Assembly: GCF_001659605.2 (NCBI RefSeq)
Contig: NC_035177.2
Span: forward strand, 32,938,136-33,002,135
DNA from: Manihot esculenta
Lineage: Eukaryota; Streptophyta; Magnoliopsida; Malpighiales; Euphorbiaceae
Reading direction: 5' to 3'
DNA length: 64,000 nucleotides
Each line of letters opens with the position of its first letter. The stretch's first letter is position 1. Below the pieces are notes generated by a model. The model made no database searches, was not told the DNA's origin, and saw only the letters and a list, made by a program, of their open reading frames with translations. Both the position numbers and the translations under genes were made by a program. Of this stretch, positions 34,668 to 47,442 are shown piece by piece.

Positions 34668-37174
34668 AGCAAAAAAATAAAAAGAAAGGCAAGACACAGA
34701 TCAGTCTGGAAAAATGAGAATGCATCTGCAGTATACAACCAAATGCAGGGCCAGAATATAATGGAAATCTCTCCATTTTGACAGTTCGAGTCACCTGCCT
34801 GTACAGCTCAAGGGTGCAAAATAATCGAGGCCCAAGTGCGTGCTGGTCGACAGCTGATGGGAACTGCCTATACCAAATGTCTAAGTACTTAGTTTTTCTT
34901 TTTCTTTTTTTTTTTTTTTTTGTTTTTTTAGTGTTTTTAATTTGATTGCTCAATTCCATTTTTTATTTTATGAAACTCCTTTAATCTCAATTTAAATATT
35001 AGTAAAGTCTCTATTACCTGCATTTAAAGTAAACACAAATAAAGAATTATTTATTTGATCAGTTTAATTCAACATTAATTAAATAATTTCTTTCTCTTTC
35101 TCCTGATTCAACTATTTATTGTGTTGGCCTTCCATTCTCTAGTTTTAAGCTAGAGAGAATATTCTTTGTTTTTTTGTTTCAATTTCTTTTTTTTCGAGGA
35201 ACTCGTCCTCTTTGATGCTAGCAAGCAACTTCTCCAGTCCGGTACTTCCTTTTTCCTCGCTCAAATTGTGGATTACTCTCTCCCCTCCAGTAGAGTGTAT
35301 ATATTTTATTTTAATTTGATTTATGTGGATGGTTAACAGCAGAGCTTCATGGCTGAGGGTTTTGAGTTTTTTTTTTATTGCAATGCGATTTCGTTTATCT
35401 TCTTTTTTTATTTTTTTTATTTTTGTGTTTGTAATTTCTCAGTAAAGATTTCTGGGGTGGCTCGTGTGTGTTGGTGCAAGTGGATAGCCTCAAGGTACTC
35501 CTCCATTGCCTTCGTCTAACTTGGTTAAGCCTATTTAAAGCCTCATCGAGCCTTGTGAGGCTTATCGAAAGTATCCCCTGGCTTGCATGTGACTTTTTCT
35601 TCTTTCCTTTTTGGACTAGAGTTGCCTATACATTTTCTTTCGAGTTTCTTCCGATTCCTCTGCGCTTCAATAAAATTGATTAGCTTGTTTGGCTATTGTT
35701 ATGAGGACCTCTATCAGCCTCTAGAGGCGTTCTTCCTGTGCTCAGGCGATCAAAGATCTAAGTGGAGAAGGGAAATGAGGAAGCAACAATCCGGATCCTT
35801 ACCGGGTCTACTTATGGATCGTGTTTTTAGGGCACAAGATATTTGGGCTTCTTTAGTTTCCTTTTTCTTATTTGACCCTTTATTTTCTCCAACGGTTTTT
35901 ATGTTATCAGGCATAGGACCTGCCTTTACTTATGATAATGAAATCTTTCAACAACAAAAAAAACTATTTAACATACAACAGATAACAATTGGAAAAACAA
36001 AATAGCTTTGCTCTAAATGTGAAAGATGGTTTCGATTTAAGCTGATAGATGGCTTTTGTTTGTATAATACCAAATGGAGAAAGCCAATGTATTGACCTCG
36101 TTATGGTCACCATAATGAAAGTGATTGTCCAGGCTTTGGGACCAGCAGAAGCTGCGCAGGAGACAGAGGATATCATCAGTAGTGTTTCTCGTTGGTTCAA
36201 GTCCTGGTGAAAAATTAATTGGCTAACTGTATCTTTGATTTGAAGAATTTCCTGTTGTGATATCTGTAAATGAGAAAGAGTAGTCTCAAAAAAGAAAATT
36301 GAAAGAAAAAGAAGAAAGGAATGGGAGATGGAGAGAAGAGGCGAAAGGAAGAAGGGAAGAAACTAGAACTACAATTTAGAGGAAACGAAGGGAGGCAGCA
36401 GCAGCGGCGGCAGCAGAATGCAGTAAAACCAACTTTACCGTCTCTGTTTTTCTATCATTTGAATTTCCAGTTCTACATGATTCCATTGTATGCATGTTTA
36501 TTTAGTAGTCCTTATAATGAATCACAAGAAATTGCAAAACTTGAAAATATTATTCATGCGCACACAATTGTGTATGTCCTATACGTTTGTTTAAAATGAA
36601 ATAATTCAATTTTGCATACAGAACTATAAGTCTTGCATGAAAATATAAAAGAAAAAAAAATAGAGGTACAAATGAAAAACAAAGAAAGAAAAAAAAAAAG
36701 GGAAAAAAACACCCCTCGTGATGGAATAACTATTTGTATAATTTTCTGAAGGTAAGATAGGCCAAGAAATTGTATATAACCTGACAGAATTCTATGAGCA
36801 GGAGAAACCAATAACAAAAATCTCCTAGACCTAGGGAGAAAAAATCACAATGCTCCCTGCATTCTTCCACTTGCTACGGCATAAATTTGTGGATACAAAT
36901 ACAAATAAAAATACACACCTCAACTACCAAACAGACATCTGTCTGTAACAAAATAGTGCAACATACATACCAACCAACCATGCTACACCCCCCTCCCCTC
37001 CCCGAAAAAAAAAATGCTCCACCAAGAAAGAAAACCACAAGCAGGGACATGAAAACAGGAAATTACTGAACCTCCGAGACTGAGATAAATTGAAATGTTA
37101 TATAGCAAAATTAGAATACTGGGCACCCAAAATGGCAGCAAGTTCTGTACCTTAAGAATGTAATTTTTTTGCTC
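34668..37174. other. Intergenic region between gene 3 and DEG9
   Basis: The transporter and protease genes converge here. The stretch has poly(T) near 34906-34927 and several A-rich runs near 36640-36710. Short open stretches occur (35583-36005, 36321-36599) but none shows a domain or a splice pattern I can support. A Cys-rich stretch near 36006 (CSKCERWFRFK) ends at a stop. Confidence 0.55.
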
Positions 37175-37323
37175 TCAAGTCCTAAGATCTTCAGACATAG
37201 CAGATGGTATACAATGTGTTGCAAGGATATCTAAAGTTGCTGCACGGGCATTTTTGGTGTGTAGGACCACTATCTGCAGACAGAAAATTCAAAATTCTTT
37301 ATGAATGGTAGAGAGAAAAGGAT

Positions 37324-37360
<37 letters not shown>

Positions 37361-40300
37361 GAACCTGCTGGTATTCTAGGTCAAACTTTAAAAATTCATC
37401 AGCACAACTCTCCACCATGTCAGCCAAGCTCTTCAGATTCTTCACAGGTTGGCCATTGAAAGCAAGAACCTGCATAACATACAGAGTTTTAACACTGTAC
37501 TTCAAGGTTCCTGCCACAAATGTACATCACCGATTGAGCAATATACCTGAGTATTGACAATTTCTTCATATCCAATATTAATGTCAGCCACGAGAACCTA
37601 CACTCATTTCAAAAACAAATATGTAAGGAGTGAATTGTCTTTTTTCTTTCTTTCTTTTTTGCAGTAAAACCCAAAATGCTTGCCCAATAGTTTCAGAGAA
37701 ATTATTTGGGGAAAAACATAGAACAATATTTTCTTTCGAGTGTGGTGGTTGGGAAAAACTGACCTGTGAAACAACCACCACTTGTTCATCTACAGATTGT
37801 GCCATTGCATGTAAATGCTTGTCCAAGAGTTTGACCGGAGCATCAAATTCATAGTCCTTTCCATACTGGAGCGAAGCACAATTTGAACAGTTATAAATTA
37901 GGCAAAATGCAAACCCTTTTATAAAGCAAACATAATTATACTACTTGCTACAGCATAATAAACAGGTGCTAGGATCACCAACTCTTGCACTGAGCTACCA
38001 ATAAACTTAACTAGATACAGATTAAACCTATATTAGCATACATCCTATCACCAGCTACATACCAGTGTTACATATAAATATTTTCATAGATTCTTGCACT
38101 TGAAGGCAGCATCTCACAATAACCCAGTAAAAACGAAGACATGATCAGCCAAGAAATGGAAACCTTGAACTTGAATAAGGGCCTCCGTATGCAATATATT
38201 TTTTATTTGATATGTTACATGCAAAAAGAGAAAGAAAAAGGGGGGAACAAGCTATTGGTTTGATATGTTAGAACTAGATGCATTATTTAGAATCGAAGTA
38301 GAACATTCACAGTGCATGTCAGCAATTAGGACACAATTAAAAACTAATAACGCAAATTTGACCACAGGAGATTATAATCCTCTAGTTGATACATGATGTG
38401 GTACAAAGCAAAAAAATGGAACAAAAGAATTATACTTAGGGTGTCAAACCACAATTAAGTTTGACTTATCAACGGCATGACTAATTTGTATTTAATTATT
38501 ATGATTTTTATAAGTTAGGTATTTAATAGGTTATGGTTTTAGTTCAAGTGTTTAATAGGTTAACCACAAATAGTATAAAGGAGCAAGTATATATTTAGCC
38601 TTATGAGAAGGAAAAAGAAAAAAGGAAAAAGAAAAAATAAACAGTAGATAAAACTTTTAAAAGAGAAAGGAACAAGCCACAAACAAAACAAAATGAAACT
38701 ATTAATACACACCTCAGAACGCAGATATGGCACAGATACAGCAGTAAAAACAAATCCAGCAATAATGTAATAAGAAGGAGGTTTTCCCTTGATATGTGCT
38801 GGGATCAACCGTTTGTGTGTTGCAAGTTTTATGTTGAATTCAAGTATCTCTGAATTGCGAAGAACTTTCACCACAGCTTTGTCGCCAGTATACTTTTGAG
38901 AAACAAGGTAACTGAAACTAATTCGCTCTCCATGCCTGAATGGAACTGAAACAATCCAGTGGAGAGGATTATGATAATATGTGCAGAAATTATGACAATA
39001 ATGATGAAACTGGTACAAGAAAATCCTTCAGAGGTTGACATTAATGAAAGATCAGCATGATAAGAAACACAATGTCTGGAACTAACAAAATTAAAATATT
39101 GGCTTAAATTGCAAATTGTTTAGGTCAATTGGTCCGTAAAGACACATAGTAATGTCAAATGACCTAATTCTTATGTGGTAAAAATAATTTTCAATACATA
39201 GTGTGAATTAAAGGTTAAACAGGGGGTAAAAAGGCGAAACAGAAGTTTATGGGCAGCAAACATGGCTGACAAAATTCACAAGAAAAATGCTTACTTGTTC
39301 CATCATTAGCAATTTTAACCCCATCAAAACTTAGGATAACATCAGATGGCTGCAAAACATGAGATTCTGGAGCTGTTGGTTCAATTCTTCTAATGCGTAC
39401 ACCCTTCATATCAGGTTCCATCCCCATTGACATTCGCAAATCAGGATTTTCCATCTTCTGCCACTCAACTCCAAGAATTGGGAAGCCTAAAACAACACAA
39501 TTCTGACAGGATTAAGATGTGAAAAGCAGAATCTTTACAATCGCAACATCACAAAAAATATATATTAATAAAAAGATTATTTGCAGTTTCTAGTTGTAAG
39601 TCAATAAAGCGAGGAGAATACAATTGCACTTTGCATTCATCATTGCATGTCAGGGAAAGCTTTTTTTTATGGGGGGTTTTGGGGGTTGGGGGGGAAGAGA
39701 GTGGGATGACACTAGCAAAATGGGAGAAATGCCAAAGATACCTGTATAGGCCCCATTCTTTTCATAATCACAGATAAAATGTACTATAACAGGTGTGGGT
39801 ATAACGTAGCCAATATTCTCCACATCTTCATGTTTCAGAGATTGAAATGCAATACCAACACATTTGCCCTTGTCATTAAAGGCAGGCCCCCCAGAATTTC
39901 CAGAGTTTATAGCTGCATCTATCTGCATTAAGAAGATATCATCCAGATATATCAATAACCAATCACTAAGAAAGCATGATTACTCATAGCACATAAAAAT
40001 TATATTCTACAACCTGCAACCCTAAAAGCTCAGTTGATCCATGCACATAAGATAGTATCTCTATGCGTGAGACAACACCACTTGTCACAGAGATGGTGTC
40101 ACCCCCAATCGGGTAACCCACAACAGTAACAGCATCTTGAAGGGCAGGCAAATCTCCAAATTCAACAGGGACAACCCCCTCCCAAAACTCGTCATCATTA
40201 ACCGTCAATAATGCTAGCATCAAGAAAGAAGGGAATTGTTACAATCAAAAAAATTAAAATGTTTCACAGAAAGATATTCATTAGTGCGCCATGATACTGC

Positions 40301-41575
40301 TTAATTTGAAACTATATATTTTCAAAAATCTTTTCTTTTTCTTTATGCTTTAGTGCATTCATAAACACCCAACTGAACAGGCAAAGAAAGCAAAAGGATG
40401 TCAAATAATAGCCCAGCCAAGAAAATTCTAGGAGCAGTAATCAGGGTAAGATAGTTCTTAGGTCTCTCTTCATTTCAACAGACATATGCGAAAAATGAAC
40501 TAGGAAAACAGTATCAGTTTTATGATCTTTAAGATCACAGTATTAAAGTGAATGAAATTTATTGCCACGCTCTCTTTTTTAAGGAAAATATAATGAAAAA
40601 GCCTTTACTATCAAGGCTATCCCACATGACAACAAATCCATAATTTCAATAAAATGCCAAAATCTATAAGTAAACCTAGAATTTAAAACCTCCTTCAGAA
40701 CAGAAGTAAGCCCAAAAAAAAGAAACTCAGCGTTTCTTACATTCCCCTCCTCCTACATACTCAAAACCAGAAAGCTCAAACTGTCCAGTTTTTCATAACA
40801 GTTATCCAACCAACCCAATAAAACTCGCACATCATATCTTCTAACGAACAATAGCATTTATATTCCATCTTGAAAATCCAGAATCATGTTCATTCATTAG
40901 ATTCCTAAAGAGAGCATTTATAGTAGTCATTTTAAACATATTCAAAAAGACTAGAACTTCAATACCAATATCGCACTCGGTGCCAATAGCCAAGACAGTA
41001 GCCAGATATTTGGTATCAGACCCTCGTTTTTTCAGCTTAACCTGAGTGTGATGCTCGACGGAATGCGCATTTGTCAACACTCTCCTTTCCCCAATAATAA
41101 ACCCACTGCTACTCGAACTATACTGCCTTTTCCGCTGCCATGGCAATGAAAAATTTGGCTCAGTGTGAACACAGAACACCTTCACCACAGCATCCATTGC
41201 CGGCACCACTTTCACCACACTCTCCCACTCCGCCGCTGCAACCACCCCCACCATATTATTGTGCCTAATCTCACCACCGGGAGCATAGAATTCCCCGTTC
41301 TGCTCTCCATGGCGTGTCAGCCTCCGTTCTGGAGACTTGGGTTCCGATATTTCAGCGTGTTTTCCGATTTTCCTAGGTCTTCCACGGCCACGACCAGGGG
41401 GAGTAGGACTAACGCTAGTGCTAGGGGTTTCTGCAACAACGGTGGTGGCGGTGGCAGTGGAGGGGAGAGAAACGTTGTCGTTTTGGGTTGTGTTGGTGGT
41501 GAATTGGAAGTCCATAGTTTCTGGAGCCTGCGTTTTCTTGGGTTTTCGACCGCGTTTTCTGGGTTTGTTGTCCAT
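37175..41575 (-). CDS. DEG9: DEG9-type DegP/HtrA serine protease
   Basis: Complete nine-exon gene on the minus strand: 41575-40966, 40213-40014, 39922-39742, 39486-39295, 38945-38713, 37865-37764, 37597-37547, 37469-37365 and 37273-37175; 1773 nt, 590 aa. Residues 1-110 are a basic, low-complexity leader with RKRGRKPKK and GRGRGRPRK (AT-hook or nuclear-signal like). The trypsin-type domain follows: TNAHSVEHH gives His171, TECDIALL gives Asp202 and SGNSGGPAF gives Ser280. A PDZ region follows ([20 protein letters not shown]), then the DEG9-specific C-terminal part ([20 protein letters not shown]) ending in SEDLRT. Plant DEG9 is an ATP-independent nuclear/nucleolar protease, reported in Arabidopsis to degrade the response regulator ARR4. 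All introns are GT-AG. The length matches the family. Confidence 0.95.
37326..37359. repeat. (GA)17 microsatellite in DEG9 intron 8
   Basis: 34 bp of perfect GA, read as a CU run in the transcript. It begins five bases after the 5' splice site of a 91-nt intron. Confidence 0.95.
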
Positions 41576-41623
41576 TATTTTCGGGGTGTGCGTTTCAGTT
41601 TCAGGTGCTTGTTTTTCTGCTTT

Positions 41624-41725
41624 CAGGGTTTTGTTACGCTATTCTTCTGATGCTTTGATTCTGTGAATCAATGAAAAAGACGACTGAGAAGACACTGAAT
41701 AGCCTTTTTGGGCCTCAAATGGGCC
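41624..41725 (-). promoter_or_regulatory. DEG9 proximal promoter: site II pair and telo-box-like motif
   Basis: TGGGCC occurs at 41709-41714 and 41720-41725, the site II element (TGGGCY) common in constitutively expressed plant genes. AAACCCTG, one base off the telo-box, lies between them and the start codon (41624-41631). Site II plus telo-box is a known combination in housekeeping promoters. The motifs are 50-150 bp upstream of the ATG. Confidence 0.45.
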
Positions 41726-43080
41726 TCGTTCAAAATTAGGGCACAATTGATAAATGGATCAACGGGTCAGAGCCCTTTTTTTAAAAAAAATGGACCTTAT
41801 TGAATTACAATTAAGCTTTTTTGTTTTTTCAAATTCATTGTATCAATTATAAAGTTTTCCCAATTTGATTCAATGAAGTATTATATTAATTTGGGAAATT
41901 CAAATTAAGCGAATTAGTAAATTTTTAATATGATATGATTTAGAAAATATCAATGTATAATTATAAAACTAGGGCACAATAGAAATAGGGTATGATCCAC
42001 CACTAGAAGGCACTATTGAATGCTATTGTGCTTCATGTGCAAACATATTTCATATTTTTATTAAGGCTAAATTACAGAAACTAATTCAAATATTTTAGTG
42101 TTTTAATTTAAATAATTAATTTTTTATTTAATTATCTAAAATTATAAAATTTAAGAAAGTTGTATTCAAATTTTAAAATAAATTTGAAAAGAGTACTCCT
42201 CAATCAAACATGGCAGACCATTTTTTTTAATTAATAAATAGTTAATTCATGATAAATTCTTAAATTAATGTTGAATTTGATTATACGAGACTAAATCCCA
42301 AAAAAAAAAAAAATCTTTAAAGGTATTGAAACTCTAAGGGCGGAGTCGACGGCTAGAACGATCAAACCTCCTCTCTAGAAAAAAAACTAAAATACTTAAT
42401 AATTAATGCTGGTACTATAATTTTTTTTAATTCAAAATTAGGGATAAACTTTTACTTTAAAAAATAACAATAATTAAATAATATTGAAATTAAGAATTTC
42501 TTGTTTAAATAATACTTGTACAACTAATTCAAAAAATTATAATTCTCTATAAAATTCAGATGAAAATTTTTTGTTAATTTTACTTTTACCAAATATTTAA
42601 TCATTTACTTTTAAAATTAATTAAGTTTTATATTTATATTTTATAATATATTTTTATTATGTATAATTATTTATCTAAAAAATCCTAATAAGCATCTTAA
42701 TAATTAAATCCTTAATTATAGCTAATTATATATTTATTTAAACTCTTGTTTTACATAAAGAGTATTTGGCTGAAATTCTAAATTTAAATTTAAATGGTCA
42801 AATTAAATGACAATTATATCATATAATTGACTATAAAATTTAATAAAAAGTTTATCAAAATAAACTAATCTTATTAATAAATAATTATCAATTAATTAAA
42901 TATAAAAGATGTAAAATAAGAAGATAGTGAACAGTGATAACCTATAAATCTGCTATAGCATATTAGAATGATTTGTTTTACTATAAAAATAAAGTTGAAT
43001 GATTTTACTAAAATAATATATATTTTTTTTAAGTGATAAGGTTATAGTTAAATGAGTATGAGAGAATAGACTATTTGATA
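41726..43080. other. AT-rich intergenic region right of DEG9
   Basis: No gene, transposon end or clean repeat is visible; only A/T runs, such as A(14) near 42299. Confidence 0.6.
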
Positions 43081-43410
43081 TTAGTATATAATATTAAGAA
43101 GAAATGAAGTATCATGTAAAGTCTTGACTGTCAAGAAATGAACAGCTTGATTTGCTTGTCTTCGTATATGTATGAAGGAGATAGACCGAACATGATATAC
43201 CAAGAACTTGATATCTTTAATAATACCTTGAACTTGAGTCGGTGAAAAGAGACTGTCAATAGCAATAATAGTGTTTTGAGAGTTTCCTTCAATAAGAACA
43301 TTGGTAAAACTTGAAATTTTTTGCAAGCAAAACAGCCTCCCTACCTGCTAAGGATTCCAACGTGAAGATATTTGAAATAGCAGGGTACCTCCTATAGCTC
43401 CAAGTCAAAG
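43081..43410 (-). pseudogene. RNase H (RVT_3 type) fragment of a LINE
   Basis: The minus-strand frame has AREAVLLA-like GREAVLLA, then IEGNSQNTIIAIDS, IIKDIKFL and FIHIRRQANQAVH, the C-terminal half of the RNase H domain found in plant non-LTR elements. The start is cut by the gypsy LTR at about 43411 and the frame shifts once between blocks. Confidence 0.7.
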
Positions 43411-43411
43411 A

Positions 43412-44639
43412 ATTAGTAAGTTTTAATATTTTAAAGTTTAAACGAAATGAGTTTTTGAAAGAAAAGAGCCAAGGAAGAAATGCGAGGTTCGGCAGCCGAA
43501 GGTGAAAGTTCGGCCGCCGAAGGTGAAAGTTCGGCCTCCGAACATGCATGAGTTTGGATTCACGTTAGGCCGCCGAAGGTGGTCTGGCCAGCCACCTATA
43601 AAAGGCCCTAGGTCGGTGAAATGGATAAGTTTCTTCCATTTTCACAGACAGAGGTGAGACCATGCTCTTCCTTGGGTGATCTTCATGATTTTTACAAATC
43701 TTTCAAAGTTTTGATGAATTTGTATGTTGTTTTGAAGGTTTTGAGCTAACAATCAAGATTTTGAAGTTTGGAGAGTTTGAGAGTGAGTTTCTCCACATCT
43801 CCACGTTAGGATCACATATCCTCTAGATCTTCAAGAGGTAAGTGTAGATCCTTAACTTCTGTGCTGTTTTATGAAGGTTTTATGGAGGTTTGTGGATAGA
43901 GAAGCATGATTAGGGTAAGTTGCGTTTTTGGTGAAGTTGTGGTCAAAGCATGCTTATGTGTTTAGTTGTGATGTTTGTTGGGGTTTTGAGGTAGTTTTGG
44001 ACCCCTTTGTGCATATGCTTGAGTATATGTGTGGTGTAGAGTTGAGGTTTGCATGTTTGAGAAGTTTGGAGGAAGATTGCATGAAGTTGAGCAGGGTTCT
44101 GCCTTAGTGGTAAACCCAGTTTCGGCCGCCGAACATGCTAAGGAGGTGGTTTCGGCTGCCTAAGCTTGCCCCCGAAAGTTTGGACTTTCGGCTCTGGAGG
44201 GGGGTTTCGGCCGCCGAAGGTGCCGCCGAAGGTTAGGGACTTTCGTCTCTGGAGAGAACTTTCGGCAGCCGAAGTGCCGCCGAAAGTGCTTGAGTTTCGG
44301 CTCTGGAAGGGACTTTCGGCCGCTGAACCTGCCGCCGAAAGTGCCCTGTCCAGCCTTCTTTTGCATGTTTTTCTTGATTCTTTTAGGATGGTTTAAGGGG
44401 GTTTTGGGGAGGTTTATAGAGTTGTTCTTGAGTTAGTGTGGTCCCTCATTGGAGTCCATTTGTGTAGAAACGGACCAGAGGAACCAAAGAGATCAGCAGT
44501 GAGCACTGCTTCAGAGTTTTCAGCGTCAGTTCAAAGTCAGCCAGAGGTGAGTGGAACTAAACTAAACTTAAGCTTTTAATATGAGAACTTAAAAGAGCAT
44601 GTTTCATGCATCATGATTGAGCAATAGGTTGATTGCATT
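43412..44639 (+). mobile_element. LTR type c fragment, interrupted at both ends
   Basis: It matches 11412 onward of the type c LTR (GAAATGAGTTTTTGAAAGAAAAGAGCC), including TATAAAA at 43597-43603, donor-like AAGAG|GTAAGT, palindromes at 43487-43580 and 44118-44345, and AGCCAGAG|GTGAGTGG. The first 100 bp or so is missing, and at 44640 another LTR begins. Its 3' remainder is not found in the window. Confidence 0.8.
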
Positions 44640-47171
44640 TGTAATACCCGGCTAGATTCCGGCATCGGAATCCCTACCTTCCGGTGGAATCTTCGTTGGA
44701 ATATGGAATTTTGATGATGCCAGAGTCTTCTAGAGGGGTAAAATGTGATTTCTAAAATGATTTTTACTGATTTCATGGTTTTAAATGAAAAAGATTTGAG
44801 TTTTGAAAAGAAAAGACCAAGGAGGTTTTTGCCAGGTTCGGCTGCCGAAAGTGAAGTTCGGCCGCCGAACGTGAAGTTCGGCCGCCGAACATGGGAAGGT
44901 TTCGGGAGTGCTTTTGGCCTCCGAAAGCCTTGTTTGAACAAACCAGGTTCGGCCGCCGAACCTCAAGTTCGGCCGCCGAACATGGGGGTGCTTTGCATGC
45001 ACGTTAGGCCGTCGAAGGAGGTTGGGCTGGCCACCTATAAAAGCCCCTCAGACCGAAAATGGGCGAGATTTCTCCCCATTCTCGAGCTCAGGTGTGTTCA
45101 TGTCCTCCTTTGGTCATTTTCATGTTTTCTCTTCATCTCCTTCATATTTTTATGAGTTCCATGGTTGTTTTGAAGAGTTTTCAAGCTTAGATCAAAGTTT
45201 TGGGAGCTTGGAGACCCAAGGAGTAGTTTCCTCCCATCTCCAAGTTAGAGCTCGCACAAACCCTCGATCTTCAAGAGGTAAGTGTGGATCTATGCTTTCC
45301 TTTACGTTTCATGAAGTTTTAAGTGAGTTTTAAGATGGTTTTGATGGTTGAGTATGGGTAGATATGCATGTTAGGGTTTATGTGGGTTTTATGCCCAATG
45401 TATGATAATGTATGTTCATGTGATGTTTGTGTTGGGGTTTAGGTAAGTTTTCAAGCCCCTTGAGCATATGGGAGAGAGTATGCATGATTGGGAGAGAGTA
45501 TGTGAGGTTTGGTTTGTTTTGATGGTTTTGGCCTATGTGGGTCATAAACTATCTATGTATGCTTTAGATGTTGTTTTTGGGAGTTTAAGCTTGTTTGAGC
45601 TCCTTTGTGCATGGTTAAGGATGTATGCATGTGGTTGAGAAGTTGGGTGCATGTTTTGGGGTGTATGGAAGGTTTGGGAGGCTTGAAATGCACAAAGGCT
45701 GAGTTCTGGATGAACTCAGGTTCGGCCGCCGAAGGTGGTTTCGGCCGCCGAACCTGCCTGAGGATGCATGGTTTGGCCGCCTAACCTTGCCCCCGAAAGT
45801 TGAGTTTTGGCTTGAAAGCAGACTTTCGGCCGCCGAAGGTAATGTTCGGCCGCCGAAAGTGCCTGACTTTCGTCTCTGGAGAGAGGGTTCGGCCGCCGAA
45901 GGTGCCCCCGAACCTGCCTGACTTTCGTCTCTGTCTGGGACTTTCGGCCGCCGAAGGTGCCGCCGAAAGTGCCCTGTCCAGCCTTTTCTTAAGTGTTTTC
46001 TATGCATGTTTAAGTGATGCTTTAGGGGGTTTTTGGGTAGTTGTTTATGAGTTGTTTAGAGTATGTTTGGCACCTCACTAGAGTCCACCTGTGTAGGATC
46101 GGACCCGAGGAACCGAGGTGTTTAGCAGTGTTAGTTGCTTCAGAGTTAGTCCAGAGCTAGCCAAAGGTGAGTGGAACTAACCCTTATGTTTTAAATCAAA
46201 TGTTTTCAGCATGTTCAAGCATGTTCATGCATCATGAATACCATGTTATGCAATAGGTTGTTTGCATTAGGATTCACGAATATGATGCATTGCATAATAC
46301 GATGATAATGATGTGGATGGATACTGGATGATCCTCTAGCCCTCAGTATGTTATGACATGATATGAAATGATATGATATGGCATGTACGATATGATATGA
46401 GATGAGAAGTCCAGGTGTGGCCGTATCGCCCCTGGCATAGAGCATGAGAAGTCCAGGTGTGGCCGTATCGCCCCTGGCATAGAGCATATGAAGTCCAGGC
46501 GTGGCCGCATCGCCCCTGGCATAGAGTATTGTTGACTTGTTATGGTACGAGATTGATATGTAGAGGGCTATTGGTGACAGATTCATCCTTGAGGTGATAT
46601 ATTTGTGATGTGACGCATTCCATGATAGCATACGTTAAAATGAACTGTTTTCTTTTATGGTTTCTGCTCACTGGGCTTTTTAGCTCACCCCTCTTCCCTA
46701 ACCCCAGGCTTGCAGGGTCAGAGGTAGTTCAGGAAGACGACGAGATACGGTTATGGTTATGGCATGTAATAGAATAGTAGTGGACATGATGTAATGTAAG
46801 GTTATGTATTGATGTAAAAGGTGATGTATTGCATAATGATATTATGTTATATGTTCAGAGTTATAGTATTGTGCTTGGCCCGAGTGGGTTAATCCCTTTA
46901 TACATGAGTTTTATTTCATGTTGATATATGTGTTGGACCGAGTTTGACATAGGGTATGCTGACCCTAGGGGTTCTATGAGTTCAGTCATAGTGCATACAC
47001 AGGTCAAGCTGGGTAAAAGGTAAAGTTTTAAATGTTTTATGGTTATGTTTGATCATGTTTGGGATTATACCAGCTATACAGGATGTATGTTAGGCTTGCT
47101 ACGGGTCCCGGCGACCTTAAGTTGACCTGGATCCTAGCGCCGGTAGCAGTCCGGATTTCCGGGTCGTTACA
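44640..47171 (+). mobile_element. 5' LTR of element C (type a, 2532 bp)
   Basis: It runs from TGTAATACCCGGCTAGATTCC to GGGTCGTTACA. Landmarks: palindromes 44834-45020; TATAAAA 45036-45042; donor-like site at 45278; second palindrome cluster 45718-45975; acceptor-like site ending at 46096; second donor-like site at 46167; three-unit array 46410-46526; pyrimidine-rich acceptor ending at 46715. It is nearly identical to 51554-56472 without the nested LTR, differing in the number of palindrome units, so insertion is recent. Confidence 0.9.
46410..46526 (+). repeat. Tandem array in 5' LTR of element C, three units
   Basis: Three units run GTCCAGG, then GTGGCCGTATCGCC or a close variant, then CCTGGCATAGAG. 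The equivalent array in the downstream LTR (55709-55826) has the same three units with a few substitutions. Confidence 0.85.
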
Positions 47172-47174
47172 GAA

Positions 47175-47186
47175 TGGTATCAGAGC
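47175..47186 (+). other. Primer-binding site of element C
   Basis: TGGTATCAGAGC, a perfect initiator Met-tRNA match, three bases after the LTR. Confidence 0.9.
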
Positions 47187-47442
47187 CCTAGGTTCACATG
47201 GTCGGACCTATAGTGTGTCGGGCTCATAGAGGTTATAGTAGGGCAAGCACAATAGGAAGATCATGTCCACTAGGATAGGATATGGAGTCCTGTCTTGTAT
47301 GATGATGTGAAATGCCATGATGATGAGCATGTGCATTAATGCTATGATATGTATGTTATGTATGTGATGCAGGTTCATGTGTTTCCACGTGAACCATAAG
47401 ATGCTAATGTTTATGTGCTATGTTATGCTTTCAGAAGTCAAG

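Noticed and set aside
35583..36005. 140-aa open frame in the intergenic region
   Set aside because: No domain, low-complexity composition and no splice partners; nothing supports a gene.
36006..36210. Cys/His-bearing stretch (CSKCERWFRFK) as a possible zinc finger
   Set aside because: It is interrupted by a stop within 35 codons and cannot be extended by plausible splice sites.
41165..41666. Plus-strand open frames of 161 and 109 aa
   Set aside because: They are antisense to DEG9 exon 1, which has clear homology and correct splicing.
46215..46631. Minus-strand 138-aa frame, repeated at 55516-55932
   Set aside because: It is the translation of the LTR tandem array (LYARGDTATPG repeats). It is present twice only because the LTR is duplicated.
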